From the NCBI RefSeq assembly GCF_036417845.1, contig NC_090020.1:38362425-38426424 (forward strand): a stretch of DNA of 64,000 bases, written 5' to 3'. The notes beneath the pieces are model-generated. The model saw only the letters and a list, made by a program, of their open reading frames with translations. It had not been told where the DNA came from and made no database searches. Positions within the stretch are counted from its first letter, which is position 1. The number at the start of each line of letters is the position of its first letter. Made by a program: the position numbers and the translations under genes. Source of the DNA: Apteryx mantelli (Eukaryota; Chordata; Aves; Apterygiformes; Apterygidae). Positions 13,901-28,900 of this stretch are shown here, piece after piece.

Positions 13901-16900
13901 TTGTTTCCCAAACTGCCTATATTGTGGTAAACCATGTTACAGTATTCAGCCTTTTGCTGGAGAGAAAAAAAAAAGAGATGACAATAAATCATTGAGTCCC
14001 CGGAATATCCTTATAAATAATATGGCTAACCAATGCAAGAACACCTGAATTTGCAGAGTGCTTTATATACAGTAGCTCAGTTATGCGCTGCCCCCCTCAT
14101 CACAAGTTAAATAACAAGCAAATTATAATTAACATAAGAAACTGAAGTCAGCCCACTGGTCCATCTAGTCTAGTATTACATCCCCTCCAGTCAAAATGCT
14201 ATCATTTCAGGACATCATGCAATCATGACTATTTTCTGCAGTTCACTCCTCTCAGAAGAGTTGTGGATGCAGGGGAAATGAGAGGTAAACTAGAGGGTAC
14301 ATCCCTGCAGTGGGTTTAGTATCCATTTACGGACGTGTTGCCAAAGGGTCTGTCTGGTTCAGTCTTGAATTTGCTAGTACCATCTGCCTCCAGCCTCCTG
14401 TAGCAGCTCAAAAAACACATAGACAAGTTTTTGGTTTGAATTACTAGATTTCCAAAACTTTTTAGCTGACAAAAGAAGCGAAGGTATTAAAGCATTTCCT
14501 GGTGATGGTTTTAAAATTTAGTAGAGCATGATGTTTTTGTTCCTTCCTATTTAGATATAAATGAGTGTGCTCAGAACCCCTTGCTGTGTGCTTTTCGCTG
14601 TATCAACACTTACGGTTTTTATGAATGCACATGCCCAGTTGGCTATGAACTGAGAGAAGACCAAAAGATGTGCAAAGGTAATGACTGAAATGTAAACTTT
14701 TCCCCAATTTGTGTCATCCTGTACTGGTCAAAGCATATAATCTGAAGTTTTCCTGTGCATCTTGCATTCATTCTCTCAGTGAAATGTAGCAAACAGCAGA
14801 GCCGATGAGGGTTTACTCTTTCAGAACTCCCCTGAAAATGATCACAAACTAGTGCTCTGTGTATCCCTTGTGGGGGAATGTAAGGACAAGGTGGGCCAAC
14901 ATGCTGAAGTTCATTTTTTAACATGATGAGATGCTACAGCTCACAGAGATTAAGACAACTGTGATTAGGTGTAGCTCTCCGATTACTCGTTGGTGCTTAT
15001 TAGGACAGTCCAGATGTCCTTTCTCCTGAGGAAGTGCTAGTTGTCTTCAGTAACTGAAGCTACTGGAATGGATTTCAAACACAAAACATTTTTTTTTCCC
15101 AGATCTAGATGAATGTGCTGAAGGCCTCCATGACTGTGAATCAAGAGGCATGATGTGCAAAAATTTGATCGGTACCTTCATGTGCATCTGTCCTCCTGGA
15201 ATGACTCGCAGACCTGATGGAGAAGGCTGCACAGGTAAAGCTTAGAAAGGGAAGACGACACCTACTGCAATGCAAAAAAATATATATGCACACACACACA
15301 TACACACAGAATGCATATAGTATACACATACAAATAGTACATACTTGTGTATTTTTTATATAGATATATAGTGCAACAAGAAAATAGCAACTCAAAGTCC
15401 AGATCAGATAGGTGATGGTGTCCAACATGTTAAATTGTATTTCTTTGTTCTAAGGTTTGAGCCTTATCTTAATATGTAAGTAGCCCTGAACTACTGGTAA
15501 GAAATGTTTCAGAACAAAAACTCTGCTTCTGTTGTACAACAAAATCAAAAAACTGTTCAGAAACTTGTCTGGTTACCTAGTGCTTTGAATCTAACAAAAG
15601 AGACCTCATTTGATAAGAGTTAAGTGGGAAATAATTTTATAGTTATTAAAAAAAAAAGTTACATCTCCTCTAGCATTAACAGTGTTTATAAATAATGTGG
15701 CAGGTCTTTAAAGAATTAAAATTGCAAGATTCTGAAACAACATATAATAGCCATCAACAGCAAGCAATGTAGAAAACTGCCACAGCTCAAAATAATTCCC
15801 TTATCCAAGAGGAAAGCTGATTACTTACATATATTGTTACTACAATTAAACTGGGGGGGGGGAGGGGAAGGGTAGCCACATTTTGGCAAATAAGACATTT
15901 CTCTGCAGAATAAGAAACCCCAAAGCATTCCAGAGATATTGTGGACAGAAGTCACTGAGGCTATCATCAGCTTAAAAATAAATAAATAAATAAAACATCC
16001 ACTTTCCTGAATGTTTTAAATGAGAACATTTTAAAAACAGCGTTCCCTCCGCAGGAGAATGACTTTTACAAATGCTGATTAATTTATTCAGGGGAAATAG
16101 CTTGTATAACAAAAATTTTGCCTTTTTACCCATGTAGGGCTACCTTTAAAGCAACTGAGGGTTGGTTTTTTTTTCCAATTTTATTTTAAGCATCTATGGA
16201 AGTGTGTAATTGCTTACAGTTTCTACCCCCATTAGCTATGGGAGAAATAACCTGGGATTGTAAACTGTTTCAGGCAAACAATTCATTGACTGAAACATGA
16301 CCAAATGCAAAAGAGGTTAAACGTGTTCAGAGACACTTTTAAGTGAATTTATTTATTTTCTTATTTTATTTTTTTACTCAAATCAAGCATCTGTTCTAAG
16401 TGTTACTCATCACGTAAAACTTATGAATAGAACTTGCTCCCCCTGCAACTGTTTTTCTGCTTCTTGTTATAACTTCCAGAAAATGTATAAGGATTAAAGC
16501 TTTCTTTCTAGTATATAAGGCATTGATACCTTTATTAGGAATTACTCAGTTGTTGTATTTTTTTAACTTGTTGCAAGTATTAGGTATATATTCTGAATAT
16601 ATTCTAAGGATTTCATACATTTTCTTGCAACAATAACCTGATACACATCTGTGCATTTTGTATTTTTGCAAAGATGAAAATGAATGCCGTACCAAGCCAA
16701 GTATCTGTGAAAATGGCCGCTGCATGAACATTATTGGGAGTTATCGATGTGAATGTAATGAGGGATTCCAGTCAAGCCCATCAGGCACCGAGTGTCTTGG
16801 TAAGTACTTCTTTGGCATACATTTCATGCTAAATCAAAGAGTATAAATGCCATACAAGGATGCAGAGCATAAATTAGGCTTCTGAGTACCTAACAGCTCT

Positions 16901-19900
16901 CTTATCTATAGAAATCAAATAATGATCCTCTACAGGAATGAGGAGCATCTTGAGAATGTCAACTGGATTTAGCAATCAGGAGCCTCACCTAGGGGCATCT
17001 AAGTCCCAAAGAGGTTTAAGCATAAACATGGTGCTAAGCAATGTCATCTAGACAAAATACAGGTGTTTTTGCAGAAGCAGCAGAATTCAGGTACCCTAGG
17101 TAAATCAAAAACTGAGATGCATGACAAACTAAAGAGCTTCCATATTCAGAACATCATTGTAAGCATCACAGTACTGGAAGCGGGCACCTGAATTTTTTGG
17201 ACCTTTAATGTAGGCAGCAATTACAAATGCAAAATACTAGGATTTTGCTCCCCTCCCCACCTCCTCCCCCCCCCCCCCAAAAAAAAACCCACTGTAAGAG
17301 ATCTTAAGAAGTTATTGAGGCAAGCCTGCACATTAAACACTGACAAAGGCCTTTGTATTCATCAACCTCTATTTCCTTTTCAGTATGTTCAGAATGCCAT
17401 TTGTACTGTAAATTGTTCCCTTTTTAATCAAACAGAATGCAGCTGCAGAATCTTACATTTTCATGATTATTGTTAAAGTGTAGATACTTTAAAGTGCCAA
17501 CACATGAACCTGCAGGAGGATTTGTTAGCATTCTTGCATTAAATATACTTAGATATTATCTTATCTATGTACTATATAATCAGCTTTCCATAAATTGTCA
17601 TCAGTGGCATGCCAGTTCCATCGCAAAAGCAATAACATTCAAAGTTCAGGGCATTTCCTGAGGATTAGTGACCAGATGGGAAGAGGATGCCACAGGCCAT
17701 TAACCCCAGCTAGTTATTAATGCCAAGGAAATACCCTGCTTGGAGTTCATTACTGCTTGCTTATACTGAGTATATGAAAAAAACATTTTTCAAAAACGAT
17801 GCTTTGGGGGAGTTTGCTCATTTCTGCTTTTCCTTTAGGCCCTTCAGGGTCAGAAATGACTCTCAAAATCAAGTTTGGCTGAAAGCAAGTCTTTCTTCAC
17901 AACTAAAGCAGAAGCATCCACATCTCAAATGGGGAGAAAAGCATTATATGGCCTTCAAGTCAAAACATACATAAGGACCTGCACAGTATCCCTATTTACG
18001 AGAACAGAAATTGATCTCAATTCATTACTTGTCATGCAAAATATGAAAATCTAAATAAAGTGTTAGCATGTAGGATAAGAGTCAACAGCAAAATTCCCTG
18101 TGACAGTTATTTTGATACTTAAAATAGCTTGACAGAATTAAGATTGCTTACTTGCCCATAATAAACTTGGGTGCTCAAGGCTTACACAACTAAGTTTCAT
18201 TGAACTATAATGCCTCTTATACAACAGTGAATCCTCAGAAGCAGGGAGACTCCAAAATAGTAAGGATTAAAGAAACTTAACTGCATAATGATCAACATCT
18301 TCACTCTAAATAGCAGACTGAACTGAACAGATTCAGAAGTGCTTAAGTGATTTAGACCAAGTGCTACTGCATTTCCTAAATAACTTAAAACTGTTAAATG
18401 TACTCAGGTTGTGAGTACTTTTTTAAGATCCCTTTAGCTAAGCAGTGGATATAAACTACTACTGAGAAAAATAAAAACAAACCAACAACATACAGTCCCA
18501 CATTCCAACTCTATATACTGCATAGTAAACCTGCCACTTGCCTTTTTTGCCATATCCTGCAGTCTAGTAGCTTCACAGGAACTGTGACATTGTCTCATTC
18601 ATTATGGTAACTTCAAAATTCATTATAAATTTTTAGGTAGGCTATGAGATAAATACAAATGTCCTATTACAGCAGATATAGTCAACCAAACATTGCTACA
18701 GTTATTTTAAAGTAAATTAGTTATGTAATGTGATGGGAATTAGCTAGATTTCTAAAAATAAAAGGTAAAAAGTTTGATTATTCAGGAATATTTCTTCAGG
18801 AAGTAAACACATTTCCAAACAAATTAAACAGATTTCACCTACTCTTACAAATCACTACAATCACAAACATGCTGTCTCATGCAAGTGACACCTTCAGTGA
18901 AGACAGCCTTCTTGTTACCTGGCTATGCAAAGTAAGTTTTGCATAAAGGCAAAGACCTCCTTTTTACCTGATTCTTGTAAGAAATCTACTGATTCTACTC
19001 CCCTCAGACTTCTAAAACACAGGGTCAGCTGGCTGTTGAGGTACGTTCACGTTCTGAAGGATGTGAAAAGATTTTAACATCATTTATCTGAGACATCAAG
19101 GGCTTCTGTAGGCTGCAACAGAAAAAGCATAAGATCTTCCACTTAAAAACACAAACCTCTGTCAGCCCATAATTGACAATGTGTCCATTAAAATTAACGA
19201 AGATGACAGGTAACAATCTATTTAGATAGAGAACGCTGTCTCTGCAAGGAGTTTCCATAAGCACTAGAAGCTGGCATCTCTCTTCAGCTGCCTGTTTGAA
19301 GGAAACTTGTAGGACCTTAATGACTCTGAAGTTTCAGCCCTTTTTAATGTTCGGTGGGTATTAAACAAGAGGTTCAAAAGTTAAGGAAAATGGAATAAAA
19401 AAGGGTTAGATAACATTGTGACAATACAAATCTAATTTTTCTTTTTAATAACCAAACTGGGAGTGCCACTAGAAAGGCCCTGAATTGCGCAGAAACATAA
19501 GCACTAGGATTTTGTCATTTAAACCACACCAGTGTAATTATATTGCTGAACAGACATGCTATTTTGGCCAGTAAAACAAACAAACAAAAACCCCAACCCC
19601 ACTGTAAGTAAATCTCTTAAATGCAAACCAAACACAGGCAGCTTAAGTGGGAGCTCAATTTGGCTTGCAGTCCATTTTACTATCAAGCAGGCTTGCCAGG
19701 GATAGCCCAGGGCACATCCTTCCTAGATGTAAAACTCCTTTCAGACTTAGGCAGCTACTGAACTTTTGAGGTGTCTGGAATAAACTCCGGAAAGACAACA
19801 AATTATCAGAAAACACAACAAATTTTTTGAAAGTCTAAGTCCAAATATACCTCACAGCCTGTTTGCTGCAATCTTCTAGTGCTTGCATGTATTGATACAG

Positions 19901-22900
19901 AGTTAGAATAATAGATCAGATGTTTAACTTCTACTCTTTCTTGACCTCTCCACTTCTCCCATGCAGATAATCGCCAAGGGTTTTGCTTTGCTGAAGTTTT
20001 ACAGACAATGTGTCAGATGGCTTCAAGCAGCCGAAATCTTGTCACTAAATCCGAGTGCTGCTGTGATGGAGGCCGGGGCTGGGGTAACCAGTGCGAGCTC
20101 TGTCCACTTCCAGGAACTACCCAATATAAAAAATTCTGTCCACATGGACCAGGCTATACTACAGATGGAAGAGGTATTTGCAGGGATGAAAGGAGGTAGA
20201 AAAGGGGAAAAGAATACTCTCACTTATTTAAGAAAATGCAGTTTTCTCTTTGAAGCGCCTTTGAAGAATTTCCTGCAAAATGACAGAGTTTGATTTTTCA
20301 AATGTTGCTGAGTGACGAGGAATTAAAAACACCTTTAAACAGTAGCTACAACAGAAATATTCACAGCTGTGCAGAATTTTTAGGGCTGGGATCTAAAAGA
20401 GGAGATATCAACAAATAACCGAATGCTAGAAGCCATCCCAAAGCTTTTGCATGTTGAAAAGTTACACACATGGCAAAAGGCAAAATCAGTCGGTCTGACA
20501 GTCTTACTGAATGCTTTGCAGTTACTATTTCCATAGAAGGAGCAGAGGCTAACACATGTTTTTAATTGTGGTGACAGCTTTTTAAACATCATCTAATCAA
20601 GTTGTAAGAAAATTCACTTATACAGGTTTTGCATTTTGTGTTAGCAAAACTGGCACCTGATTACCCAGTAAAGTAGCAGAAAACTTTTGGTGCAGAAAAT
20701 AATGAAAATTTGAAGGATGTTTGACTTCTGGTTCTGGCCCTTTTTCAGAAAGAGGTACAAGTTTCTGTCAGAATCATGAAAGTGAACTGGAAGAGGAGGA
20801 TTTTTTTTTTTTTTCCCCCTCCCTTCCCAGTACCATTTCCATAGTATTAAACTTGCTTTTTCATTCACTTTCTTATTCAGAAGGAGAATTCAACTGCACT
20901 GTCACATTCAAAACCAACACCAACTTCTGCCTGTTTTTTGAAAAATGACATATTTAATATTTTCTGTACAGATATTGATGAATGCAAGGTCATGCCAAAC
21001 TTATGTAGAAACGGACAGTGCATCAATACCATGGGCTCCTTTCGATGCTTTTGCAAAGTTGGATATACCACTGACATAAGTGGGACATCTTGTGTGGGTA
21101 AGTTTCATCATCTTAATCCTCGATTTTTTCTTGATTGGTATGTAATTGTGCTGTGCGGCCCTCAGTCAACCTCTCTAAACTCTTGTATCATAGCAATTTT
21201 TTTTGTCTCTTTCCCTTTCTTTCCCTTCTTCTGCTAATACACCTTTCTGCTTTTATATACAATTTTGCAAAATCCAGAAACAAGCTATACCAGCAATGTT
21301 CCTGCAGTAGAACAGGCACCGATATCATTATGACAGGAAAATACATTTCAGATATGTAACCATTTTGACCAACAAACTTCTTCATTGCTTCATGGGCTAC
21401 ATTTTGCCACTTTTCTGTGGGTTAACACAAATATACTATGGTATGCCTGAAAAGAAAGGCTTAGTCCTTAGAAAAATACACTAATATCACTGTCATTCTT
21501 TCTGATATATTACTGCTTCAATGAAGAGACTCAGTTTGCCACTTTAGTTGTACTACTTTATAGAGAAAGAAAGAGAGACCCGGGGGGGGGGGGGGGGGGG
21601 GGGGGGAAGTAGATGGGAGACTTTTCCTGCTAAAATCTTTCCTGAAAATAGTGCTGTTTAGGAGACTTCTTTTAAAGTACAGTATTAGTACAGTAAATAC
21701 TTACTGCTTTCTCTCCTTAGATCTTGATGAATGTTCCCAGTCTCCTAAGCCATGCAATTTTATCTGCAAGAACTCGGAAGGGAGCTACCAGTGCTCGTGT
21801 CCCCGGGGCTACATCCTTCAAGAAGATGGGAAGACATGTAAAGGTAAAGAAAGTTATACATAGTAACTTTAATTTTGTTGTGCTTTGACTTAACAGGAGA
21901 TAATTTCAAAGTGTGGTAATTTTTGCAAGTTAGACTAAATGCAATTAAGTCATTTTTTGTTGCCTTTTGGTAAGACAACAACATCTCTTACTTTCAGATC
22001 TTGATGAATGTCAAACCAAACAGCACAACTGCCAGTTTCTCTGTGTCAATACCCTTGGAGGCTTCACATGCAAATGTCCACCTGGTTTTACTCAACATCA
22101 CACAGCTTGTATTGGTAAGAAAAACATGATATTTCTTGCATCGTTTTTTCTATAAGAAGGACATTCTTAATTCTCATCCCTTTCTTTTGCATTATATAAA
22201 CAGCATTAATACAGAGCAATAATGTCAGCAGTCCAAAAAACTAATTTTGAAAAGCAGCAATTACAGCTAAAGAAAAATCAAAGTTTATCCATCATTTGTA
22301 TTTTCTTGATTAGTAAACAATTGTATATAGTTAATGCATGTTGTTATATTCTAAGTATAACCATATGGAGACAAAGGGACAAATCTGATTTAAAATGTAG
22401 TTAAACAAAAACAGACTGCTGCTTCTTCTTTAATAGATACATATGTCTTTAGCTCTTGAGCATATATATAAGTCTTGCCAACTGAAACCATTTTAGTTCA
22501 CCTAATGCAGAAGTGCAGCCTTTTCCCCCGTCAGGAATTACATACCTGGGTCTTTTGCACTCATAACTGAATTACAACTTGCACTTCCCATTTATTAAAT
22601 ACTCATAGCTCTGCATGAGTCATCAAGTCATCTAATGTCAATTATTCTGACATTTGAATAATTACATTTTCAAAATACACTTTTGCACCTCTCTGGTTTT
22701 CAACCTCTAAGCAAATGTTACATGAAATGTGCCTAATATCTTACCCCAAAGTCTACCAACTTTCTTTTCTATCCTCTGCATTTTTAAGATAACAATGAAT
22801 GTGGTTCTCAGCCGGCACTTTGTGGATCAAAAGGAATTTGTCAAAACACTCCTGGAAGTTTTACCTGTGAATGTCAGAGGGGATTTTCTCTGGATTCTAC

Positions 22901-25900
22901 TGGATTGAACTGTGAAGGTAACTAGCGAAGGTCAAATTCTTTTTCACCGTGCAAATCCCTACTTCTGTGTCTAGTGAATCCTATGATATCAAAGACAAAT
23001 CACAGCAATAAAACAGAGTGGCAGACATGGTAAAAGTGAATAACCCCCCCCCCCCCCCCCAAAAAATATATATAGTAATGTACTTCAGAAATTTTAAGCA
23101 TAAATGTATATCTATAAGAACGGACTGCACAAGTTGTCTTTCTTTAAATATGGATTAGTATAAATGCTTATCTAGCTGAAGTCTCAAACAACTGTTTCCA
23201 GAGTTGTTTCAACTTCACATAAGTTTATGCATGTAGAAGTCTAGCTGTTTTTTGTTCTTTTTCATTCTCACATAGTCTAACACTAAACAGACTCTCTCTA
23301 CAATTTTTGTTTCAGCTAATTGTAAGCATTCACCTGAAGCACCTAAAAATAAAATTCTGAATTCCCTACTATAAATCTTCTACTATAGAGATACACATAG
23401 AGAAGGGCAGTTCAGTACAGTTAAGAATACAAATTATATTCTTATGCTTTGTCTCTCTTTACTGGCCAAAAAAGGGAGCCCAAATCAGAAAATCTCTATG
23501 CAAGAGTTCCAGCATCTTCAGTGGGTCTTGGATTTTGAACGAAGAAGAAATAAAAAGGCAGTATTAGGCCATCCGGCTGCTGAGATTTATAAATGCAGAG
23601 GTTTATTTGCACAAATCTATGGCATCTCAATGTCAACTACCTTGACAATCATTTAAAACAGAAGTTGATATTTGGAGCCTATTTCTAGGCTAACAGTGCA
23701 GAATAAACCCAGACAGGCTTTAGAAACAGTATAATCTGTCAGGTTACTTATTTCTCATAAAGCACATGCATCCTTCCTGTGTACTTCACCCAATACCTGT
23801 GGAAGAAAACACCAAATTACACATGCCAAGGCATTCACAAGACACATACGCAAGTAAAACATCGCAACTGCTCTGCTGTTATTGATGAAAGGACAGCTTC
23901 CAGTTTCTGGCAGTATGGTTTTCTGGACCTCAGGCTTTTAGACAGCCCAATTCCATAGAATTTGTTTCAAATTACAGACAGCCAGAGTCTAACTTGGAAT
24001 TTGTGATGTCATGCATGACTTTTTATTTTCTACTAGCACTACATATTGTACCTGATGCATTAGGCTGCTTACAGTAGCTTGGTAGGTAGATATTTCTTAT
24101 AGCAGATGCTGTTTCAGATGACTACCTTTTTTTTTTTTTTTTTAAACATTTGTGGGGTGGGTTTTTTTGGTAGCTTTCTCCTTCATTTACACATGCCTCA
24201 GAGACTTTTTAGATAGCTTTTTCTTTTTAATTGGCAAAGATGAACAAATGCACCACCTCCAGAGCTGGTATACGTTCCTCATATTCAAACACTGCTTAAG
24301 CGTTCCTGAAGACTTGAGACCTATTCCTACACAGTTTTTTTTGAAAACAGAGATCCAAAAACATTCAGATTCTAAATATTATATCAAAGCAACATCCTAC
24401 ATAGTTACTAGGAGTAGTGTTTCTTCTCCAAATCTGACTAAGGTAGTTAAGGTTCAAAAGCTCTAATTATATTACTGACAGAGATAAAAAACCACTGCAT
24501 GTATTGAGTTTAAGGCTTTCCAAAAGACTAACCTGCATGATACACATCCATCTTAGAACAGTACTTCTCTGTCATAAATCCTGTTATTTAGATGATTATG
24601 ATCAAAGTAGAGTAATATATTTGGCAACATGTATAATCATGTTTTCATTCATGTTCTATTCCTCTCCCAATGCAAAGATGTGGATGAATGTGATGGAAAC
24701 CACAGGTGCCAGCACGGCTGTCAAAACATTCTGGGTGGATACAGATGCGGATGCCCACAAGGATATATTCAGCATTACCAGTGGAATCAATGTGTTGGTA
24801 AGGAAACAAAGCATTTAGAATACATTAAAACAGCAAAGGTGGCATAGTCATTCCAATGACAACTACCAACTGAGGACAAGACTGAGCAGGGGCAAAGCTT
24901 TTACAGGTGTTAGGACACAGAAATTTCCCTCCCCACCTCGCTCTCACTGCTACTCCCAACACCCATGAGTGACACGAGATAAGGCAACACCCTCGTCCTG
25001 TTAATACTGTGTGATAACATGTTTTTCCTAGTCAGCCCTACCTTCTGACTCCCTTCTCAGAAAAAGCCTCTTAGAAAGGTGAAAAGGTGTTCACTGAGTT
25101 TCTGAAAAGCATCAATACAAACACCTCTGTTGGAAAACACACACACAAAAGATCTCGCCTTCCTTCAGCATTCTCCCCCCTGCCACCATTAACATTTTTA
25201 GAATACTACAGAATAGCATCAATAGTGAACAGAGGGAAGGAAAAAATATCAACAGGAACATTAAGGATTTCTTACTTTCAAAATACAATCTTAAGGCCAA
25301 TACTAGTTTTCTCTAAGCAGACTACAGGGAAGATATACCTACAAGAAAACTACTGAGTTGATTGATTTAACTCATTCATTTTATCATTTCTTTTCTGTGT
25401 TTCAAGAACTTAGTTACCAAATGGAATGTGGGAAATTAAAACAAACCCCCCCTACTAACAACTCCACCCTATACTGTTCACTAAGCACCATAGCAACATA
25501 TTCACCTTTTCAAGTTTGTTTTTAGCAGTTCTTTCTTAGCATTGTCATCATCAGAGGATGGCTGGGGACACTGCCATAGATCCCTTACAGGATGTAGGGA
25601 CAATCTTATATTATATATATAATCTTATATTATATATACAATCTTAATTTTATATTAAACAGGCAGTTTTTCCTGAAGTCCCAGCCATCACCACCACTCC
25701 TCACTTAATGCTGCCCTCCAACAAAGGAAGCAAAAGAACGGGAGGTGGGGAGCCACAAAACACCCAACTCTCACACTACTCCACAACAGCTAAAGTCTCT
25801 GAATATACTAGACAGTCCTTTAGTATAGAATACTAGATAGTCCTCAACAGAGCATGTCTTCCAATAACTGCAGGCAAGAATGCTAAAACATGCTCTAACG

Positions 25901-28900
25901 ACACTGGTGAGGAAAACAGCTGTAGAGAAACATCCTTGCTGAGATAAGTGAAACATATGTGCCAATTACCAAATGTGCATGACCTTTTGAACAAGAAACT
26001 CATTTTTCACAATATAATCTGGACCCAAATCAGTCACACTGCAATTGACACAGAAGGAATGCCAGAACACGTACAAATGAGAAAGGAAGACATAAGGAAA
26101 TGACTATGAATTAGCAGTAACACTTCAAAAAAGTAAATTTTCTATATCATCATGGTACAATACACAAAAAAAGCTTAGTATTAAGACTGAAACAAACATT
26201 TGCAGGTGATTATCATGTAACAGCTAAAGGCAAAGAGAAATATAAAAGGCTTTCATCAAAAGCTAAAGAAATGCAAGAATTCAAAGGAAAAACCCAAAAG
26301 TATGCTAGTCTGTCAGACTATGTTTGACAGAACATACAAGAAGAGAAAGAAGCTAAACAAACAAATATCAAAGCAAGAACAATAGTTCCAGCAAAACAGA
26401 TAGCATCAGACATAAAATAAATATTATTTGGACTCACACTGGGATCTAGCATTAGATTAGGAATAATACAGTCCCTTCAGAGAAGAAACAGCACTAGTTC
26501 AGACATCTGGAGTCTTTACAGCAGGCTTGATGAATACTGTAATCATTTTGATGAAATCCCTTCTGAAACCGCAGACCAAGAAGTAACAGCACAGAGGAGC
26601 ACTCATAGGGGAAAGCTGTAAGCGGTCTGCTACATCAAAGTCCTATGTAAGTTGCTGCATCCTTATGCATTATCTCCAATTTGTAAGTAGTACACAAACC
26701 CACTTCAAAATTAAAAACAGGAGGGTACTAAATAGCAGATTGATTACACTGAGCAAAGTTGCAACAAGCACCAGACAGGAATGCCTCCAGTCGCCCATGA
26801 TCTTCATAATGGTAGGAGACTGACAATGGGAAAATAGCAAGTAGGAATTAGAGGAGATCATGATGGATCTCTCAAACTACAGGACAACCTGCTTTTGCCA
26901 GTGATACCTACCACCATCAGAAGCCTTCAGGCCAAAGCACAGATCTATAAAGTACAAAAAAAGAGGGAAAAAAAAACTTTCAGAACGCTCCCTCCCCAAA
27001 TTCATAAAGTACATTATTCAACTGGCATTAGAAGAGGCTGAGTACTGCAAGTATCTGTAAGCATTCTTTAAGAAGAAAAAAAAAAGTCACTTTAAGTAAA
27101 TTAAATCTTGCTTTTTCAATCAACTTCTGTATATTTTTGTAAGATTCTCTGCACTTAAAGGTTAGGAGAATTTGATACTTAACTGTCCAAACCCTCATAA
27201 TCAGCTTTAGACAAATTGTTAACCTCAGAAAATACTTGAATACCATAGAAAGTGTGATGGCAACAAGACATCAGCACAGCTTCGAAGTAGCTGGGTAAGA
27301 ATATTATAAAGGCAGGACAGACAGACACACACACACACAAATGGACTGAAAAAAATTGGGGAAGGCTTTAGACTGGAATCATCAAGGGCTGAAGGAAGAT
27401 CAGAACAGTCATGTGGTAGTACAGAAATGAAATGCGAGTCCTCAGAATGCTGCAAAAAGCGGCAGAGGTAGCTGAAAAACATGGCTAAAATGAGAGAGAG
27501 AGAGAGAGAAAGAAAGAAAGAAAGAATGAAGAAACTACACTTCAAACAGAACAGAGGCATAACAGACTTCCATAATGCCCATTTCAGATTTAGTGGTAGC
27601 CTTGGCAGCTACTGTTTCCACACTAAACTGAGTAACCTTGCAGTTAATGCTGTAGAGTAATGTTCAGGAGCTGTGGTTTCTTTTCCTGGCCAGATGCCTG
27701 GAGGGAGTCGTCATGTCTGTATAAATACCTGTAAGATGAAGATAATGCTTCCTTTTTTTCCCCTCCTATCATTTGGGTTGACTATTTAGATCATCTTCCC
27801 CCCTCACAGGGCCTGTAATTTTCTACTGCAAGTATGTATTAACTTCTCCCCATCATGTTAAGTGCCCATAAACGCTGTCATGGTCAAAGTGCGACTGGGG
27901 TGCCAGCTTGTTTCTTCTCTGTGGATCTCATCTGGGAGTGTACCCTGCCAAGGAAAAGTGTATTGACAAGGAGCCCCAAGCAGTAGAACAAGAGACATGC
28001 CCTGGAGAAAGGGGAGGCATTGAGCATCTTCAAACACATCTTCAGCCCAGCTATGCATTTTCGGGACCTCTGGCAACGTACTTTCCCCTCCGGGGATATG
28101 GCTGTGAGGGTTGATGAGGTTAAAGATGAGGATGGCATGGAAATGAAAAGCTCGCCTCACCTAAATTCCTGTAAACTACACCCAGGGCTGGGAGGGGGAC
28201 ACAAGACATTAATATGTTAGGGTGGGTCATGTTTAGCACACACAGGCCAAACCCTATTCAAGACTTGCGCTAGAGCCGTAGAATTTACAGCTTACACTTA
28301 CAGATTAAACTTGTACTTTGCAATGCTGTGCCTTTCTGATGTCTATCCAGATCAGAAAATACCAATATACTTTTGTTTGCTTACTAGATGAAAATGAATG
28401 TTCCAATCCTAATGCATGCGGCTCTGCCTCTTGCCACAACACACTTGGAAGTTACAAGTGTGCCTGCCCATCTGGATTTTCTTATGACCAATTCTCAAGT
28501 GCATGCCATGACGTGAATGAGTGTTCTTCCGCCAAGAACCCCTGCAATTATGGTTGTTCCAACACTGAAGGTGGTTATCTTTGTGGCTGTCCACCTGGCT
28601 ATTACAGAGTTGGGCAAGGGTGAGTATTTCTTCTGTAGTCCTCAAAAGAGACACATTCAGAGGGCCACAAAAAGTATACGCAGTAGTCAGACTGAAGAGC
28701 AGAGGTGCCAACGGAGAGGCTACTAAGTCATCCTTTCCATTCCTTTTGTACACAACCTACATAAGCTGCATATTTATATCTGTAGTAGCAGAAACTTCAG
28801 TGTGCTCGTACAAGCAGCACAGCACCCTCATTCTACATCTAGCATACAAGCAAAATTAAGCAATTAGTTCTGCTCCCCTTCCAATATTAGCACAACAACT

